A program made the position numbers and the translations under genes. From a virus: DNA of 48,515 nucleotides. The stretch lies in the IMG/VR virus record IMGVR_UViG_3300029265_000290, positions 1-48,515 of that record; one strand, written 5' to 3'. A model generated the notes under the pieces. It made no database searches and was not told the origin of the DNA. It saw only the letters and a list, made by a program, of their open reading frames with translations. The first letter of the stretch is position 1, and every line of letters begins with the position of its first letter. Of the stretch, positions 45,683-48,515 are shown in pieces.

Positions 45683-48087
45683 TAGTCCTTGGTTTTTACA
45701 TCCTTATTTTCTTTCATTCTAAACCATCGTCCTGTCATATCTCTACCTTCTTCAGGCATCTGACCTGTAGAGAAGTTTGCATAAGCTACTAACCATTTAT
45801 AGAATCGTGTTCTACTGATAGTCATCTTAGCTTTGGGAGCGTAATCGGGATACTCATTTATGAAATCATAGTACAGGTCTTGCATCACTAACTTATATCC
45901 GAAGTCTAACTTACTATTTTTCTGATGACCTTGAACTAATCCACACCACTCAATAAATTCGTGAGATGTTTCAGCAGATAGCTGACGAATCTTAACGTTA
46001 ACAAACTTACTCTTAACTAATCCTGTATCTAAAAAGTCTTGAAGACAGGCAGTCATATAGTTATCAAACACACACCACTCACCTTCATTCCAATCAGCAA
46101 AGAAATGTTTTCCAAACTCATCAAGAGGTGTAAAGTTTTTACTGTATGCAGGATGTAGTTCTACCTCCCACTTTCTTCTAGCGAATGAGTTACCTGTTCC
46201 TTTAATAGCATAGTTAGTTGTGATGGCAATCTTCGGTGACTTTGAGAATGGTATCTTAATTGCGTCCTTGTTTTTCTTTTCTAACTGAAGACCCTCTGTT
46301 ACCACACTAAACAATCTCTCGAAGTCAAAGTGTTTCTTAACATCATCGAAGCAAAGTATCTGTGTATCTGCTGATACTAACTGATATGGAAATGATTTCT
46401 CAAAAGCAAACTGCTTACCATCTATAACGATTAGCTTTTTCATTTGAGTTAAAGCGTTCATAAACAATCCCTTTCCTGTTCCTCCTTCCGGATTGTCTGA
46501 GATTACTTCATCGTTTAGTATAACTGCCGGACAATAACTTAAACTCTTATGACCGTGCATCATAAATCCAATTGTAGATTCCATTGTCTTTATTCTCTGC
46601 TCATCATTAGCACAAATGTTTGCTATGAAAGTTTTATAATCACAACTCACATCGTCACATTCTTTAAAGTTTCTAGTAATGATATGGTCTTTCCAAACAT
46701 ATCCACCTAAGTCTATGTAATCGATTGCTTCAATCTTATCTTTAGTAATCTTAACTGCACAGTTCTGATAGTATAAATACGCTGACTCTTTACTGTCCTC
46801 AATAAAATAAATATCTATTGTAGACAGGAGGCATAAGAAATCCTCTCTAAAAAATCTAACATTATCAGCAAAGTAATTGTATATGCTGAGGTCATCCAAT
46901 TCTATTAGGTGATTCAGAATAAAATCTTTTATTTCTTTCTCAGATGTATGGTCTATTAAGTTGTTAGTTACTTTAACAAACACATAATGCTTACCACCTT
47001 CGGGACAATACTTATAGAATCCATTGTCTTCCAAGAACTTCTTAAAACTATAGTGAACAATTTTTATTGTACCCTTCTCGTTCTTTTCCCAAAACGTTTG
47101 CTTGGAATTCTCTTCTTCAATTCTACTAATAACTTGTTCGGCTACATCGCCATCAACTCCCGAATCATCTAATTGCTGACGAATTTCTTTTTTTGACACA
47201 CCTCTTCTTAACTTGGTCTTGATTGTTGTAAGCTTCTCTTCATCCTCGTAGTACTTTGTACCGTGATTAGATGTGTGTGCGTATGCTGAACTAATTGTCC
47301 TGTTAATCTCTGATAACGTAAAGTCTTTAGTAGCGTATTGGTTTAATACATAACCTGCTAATGATACGTTAACTCCATAGTCATTGAATGCCATAGCTAA
47401 AACAAATACATTTTGGTTTCTCTGTCCCGAATTCATAGGAAACTTTTTAACCCACCACTTAACTAATATTTCTACCACCTTGTTCTCATCTGTAATAGGA
47501 ATGGTAGGTGCGTCACGATGCTTCACTACCTCGGTGTACTCAGTCTCAGCTATTGTATCCCAAAGAACTGAGTTCTCATTGATATGTATCAATGGGTCGT
47601 ATGACTCGTAACATACCCTAGAGACGTTCTTACACATCTTATCGAAGTAAGTTGAGTCAAAGTACTTCTGAAGTGAATTGAAGTAGTTAACGTGGTTCTC
47701 TGTGATTGGAGGTATCCTAACCAATGCTTTCAATCCATTGCCCGAAGGTGAAATGAATACCGAATACACATAGTTATCTTTTGTAAGCTTCTCTTTATGT
47801 TCTAATAATATCTTTTTCTTTTCGTATCCATCGAAGTCCAAACATATTAAACCCGAATGCTCCTGTATTGCAGAGTCCATACGCTTAGTAAATATACCGG
47901 AGAAACAAACTGATGGAAGTTTTTTCTTTAGTTCGTTACGTTCTGATTTGTCTTTTGAAGTTCTAATTGTTTTAACTAGGTGTTTAGATGCACCATTTTT
48001 AATTCTCTGTAGGACAACGTCAACGTCTCTGTAAAATGGAGCCTCTGTTTCCTTGATGTTCTTGAATAATGTTACTCTTGATGTCAT
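45682..48087 (-). CDS. Primase-helicase with VirE/BT4734-like N-terminus
   Basis: An 801-residue replication protein. Residues about 55-130 hold SGLICLDFDGY (D84, D86) and FISPSGNGLKALVRI, the pattern of the VirE-N/BT4734-like prim-pol-type domain common in Bacteroidota. A middle linker follows. The C-terminal half is an SF3/D5-like helicase: Walker A GGTGKG near residue 533 (within NPEGGTGKGLFMNA), Walker B TQILCFDDVKK, and an arginine-finger segment KGTGNSFARRKWEVEL. It should prime and unwind DNA at the fork. It is the first gene after the regulatory gap and heads the leftward operon. A tandem 11-base repeat lies directly before its ATG. Confidence 0.8.
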   Translation of the reverse strand: MTSRVTLFKNIKETEAPFYRDVDVVLQRIKNGASKHLVKTIRTSKDKSERNELKKKLPSVCFSGIFTKRMDSAIQEHSGLICLDFDGYEKKKILLEHKEKLTKDNYVYSVFISPSGNGLKALVRIPPITENHVNYFNSLQKYFDSTYFDKMCKNVSRVCYESYDPLIHINENSVLWDTIAETEYTEVVKHRDAPTIPITDENKVVEILVKWWVKKFPMNSGQRNQNVFVLAMAFNDYGVNVSLAGYVLNQYATKDFTLSEINRTISSAYAHTSNHGTKYYEDEEKLTTIKTKLRRGVSKKEIRQQLDDSGVDGDVAEQVISRIEEENSKQTFWEKNEKGTIKIVHYSFKKFLEDNGFYKYCPEGGKHYVFVKVTNNLIDHTSEKEIKDFILNHLIELDDLSIYNYFADNVRFFREDFLCLLSTIDIYFIEDSKESAYLYYQNCAVKITKDKIEAIDYIDLGGYVWKDHIITRNFKECDDVSCDYKTFIANICANDEQRIKTMESTIGFMMHGHKSLSYCPAVILNDEVISDNPEGGTGKGLFMNALTQMKKLIVIDGKQFAFEKSFPYQLVSADTQILCFDDVKKHFDFERLFSVVTEGLQLEKKNKDAIKIPFSKSPKIAITTNYAIKGTGNSFARRKWEVELHPAYSKNFTPLDEFGKHFFADWNEGEWCVFDNYMTACLQDFLDTGLVKSKFVNVKIRQLSAETSHEFIEWCGLVQGHQKNSKLDFGYKLVMQDLYYDFINEYPDYAPKAKMTISRTRFYKWLVAYANFSTGQMPEEGRDMTGRWFRMKENKDVKTKD

Positions 48088-48248
48088 AAATATGTTGATT
48101 TAATGTTGATTTAATTTTCCTAACTGATTGATAGTCAGCACTAATGTTGGTTATGTTAATTTTCTCTTTAGTATATGTAAAGAAAAGAAATATATATTAA
48201 ATATAGTAGTAGTAAAAGGAGAAAAATATTTAACAGTTGACAGGAGCC
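48088..48248 (-). promoter_or_regulatory. AT-rich control region before the primase-helicase
   Basis: A 161-base non-coding gap, the longest in the window. On the minus strand it contains TTAATATATATTTCTTTTC and TACATATAC, AT-rich strings that could hold a -7 box, but no exact TAnnTTTG. It follows a terminator for the upstream SSB-like gene, so a promoter for the leftward operon is expected here. An origin of replication is also possible. Confidence 0.45.
48093..48114. repeat. Tandem 11-base direct repeat
   Basis: Plus strand reads TGTTGATTTAA twice in succession (48093-48103 and 48104-48114). On the minus strand this is TTAAATCAACA twice, ending 5 bases before the primase-helicase ATG. This is where a ribosome-binding region or an operator would lie. 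Confidence 0.75.
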
Positions 48249-48275
48249 AAAAAAAGGGTGAGTATAAACCCACCC
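48249..48275 (-). terminator. Rho-independent terminator (minus strand)
   Basis: On the minus strand GGGTGGGT pairs with ACTCACCC (one G-U pair) around the loop TTAT, followed by seven T. It lies 22 bases after the SSB-like stop and separates that transcript from the primase-helicase operon. Confidence 0.85.
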
Positions 48276-48297
48276 TGTTTCATTGGTTTCCTTAGTA

Positions 48298-48515
48298 TTA
48301 GAAAGGTAAATCGGGAGTTCCTTCTTCTTCGAAATCATTTCGAGCAGGAGCAGGAGCAGGAGCCGTTGCTTGTCCCTGTGGTTTAGCTTCCCAAGTATCT
48401 AACTCACAATAGTAAGTTCCCTTTTTAGATTGCTTGATGTCGATGTTTACCCAACCATTCTTTTGATGTTGTTGTAAAAAAGTTACTGCCTCATCTACTT
48501 TTACTGACTGTCTTC
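48298..48515 (-). CDS. SSB-like protein, C-terminal 71 residues (runs off the window)
   Basis: Only the C-terminal 71 residues are present, entering from the right edge. They read RQSVKVDEAVTFLQQHQKNG, then WVNIDIKQSKKGTYYCELDT, a linker APAPAPAR, and the end FEEEGTPDLPF. An acidic tail finishing in DLPF after a Pro/Ala linker is the hallmark of single-stranded-DNA-binding proteins, whose tip recruits other replication proteins. The OB-fold core is only partly visible, so another protein with an SSB-like tail is possible. It has its own terminator and would be read before the primase-helicase. Confidence 0.6.
   Translation of the reverse strand, partial: RQSVKVDEAVTFLQQHQKNGWVNIDIKQSKKGTYYCELDTWEAKPQGQATAPAPAPARNDFEEEGTPDLPF

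Noticed and set aside
1-48515. tRNA genes, CRISPR arrays, insertion sequences, integrase or attachment sites.
   Set aside because: Reading both strands I found no cloverleaf, no regularly spaced repeats with unique spacers, no transposase or integrase motifs. A computed tRNA search was not possible here.

Overview
The window reads as one continuous segment of a lytic, tailed double-stranded DNA phage of the short-tailed (podovirus-like) type. It probably infects a member of the Bacteroidota, most likely a flavobacterium. Three things point to that host. The DNA is AT-rich. Start codons are preceded by A-rich leaders rather than strong Shine-Dalgarno sequences. Eight intergenic copies of TAnCTTTG match the Bacteroidota -7 promoter element TAnnTTTG. 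The primase-helicase also has an N-terminal domain of the VirE/BT4734-like type that is common in that phylum. The order TerL - portal - scaffold - major capsid - connectors - very large nozzle protein - internal/ejected proteins - one giant ejected protein recalls crAss-like and Cellulophaga podoviruses. That relationship is inferred from gene order and sequence character, not from a search.

Layout. 36-2087: a tightly packed run of eleven very small genes, nearly all rich in Lys/Arg and often sharing a TAATG stop-start. 2094-3677: a short structural (spike-base-like) protein, then a lysis block (small membrane protein/holin, T7-lysozyme-like amidase, 3TM-type holin). 3695-10080: host-recognition block with two proteins sharing a 'MARISTY' N-terminus, a 750-residue repeat fibre and an 839-residue fibre with about 153 collagen-like G-X-Y triplets. 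10085-18520: conserved small proteins, a possible GroES-fold protein, small and large terminase, portal, scaffold and major capsid protein, closed by a strong terminator. 18607-28612: head-tail connector, nozzle and other tail proteins. 28635-41452: a cupin-like protein, two internal virion proteins and a 3131-residue giant protein with an HEFGH metallopeptidase motif. 41449-41680: a tiny lipoprotein and a small basic protein.

From 41681 to the right edge all genes are on the minus strand and read leftward. They form a DNA-metabolism operon: an SSB-like C-terminus running off the window, a terminator, a probable promoter region, an 801-residue primase-helicase, a small protein, an SNF2-type SF2 helicase, two PD-(D/E)XK nuclease-like proteins (one of VRR-NUC type), a DnaA domain-IV-like DNA-binding protein, small unknowns and a third nuclease-like protein. 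The two transcription units meet tail to tail with zero bases between stop codons at 41680/41681.

I see no integrase, repressor, tRNA, CRISPR array or insertion sequence. No DNA polymerase or phage RNA polymerase is recognisable. The right edge cuts through a gene, so the genome continues beyond the window and these absences are not conclusive.
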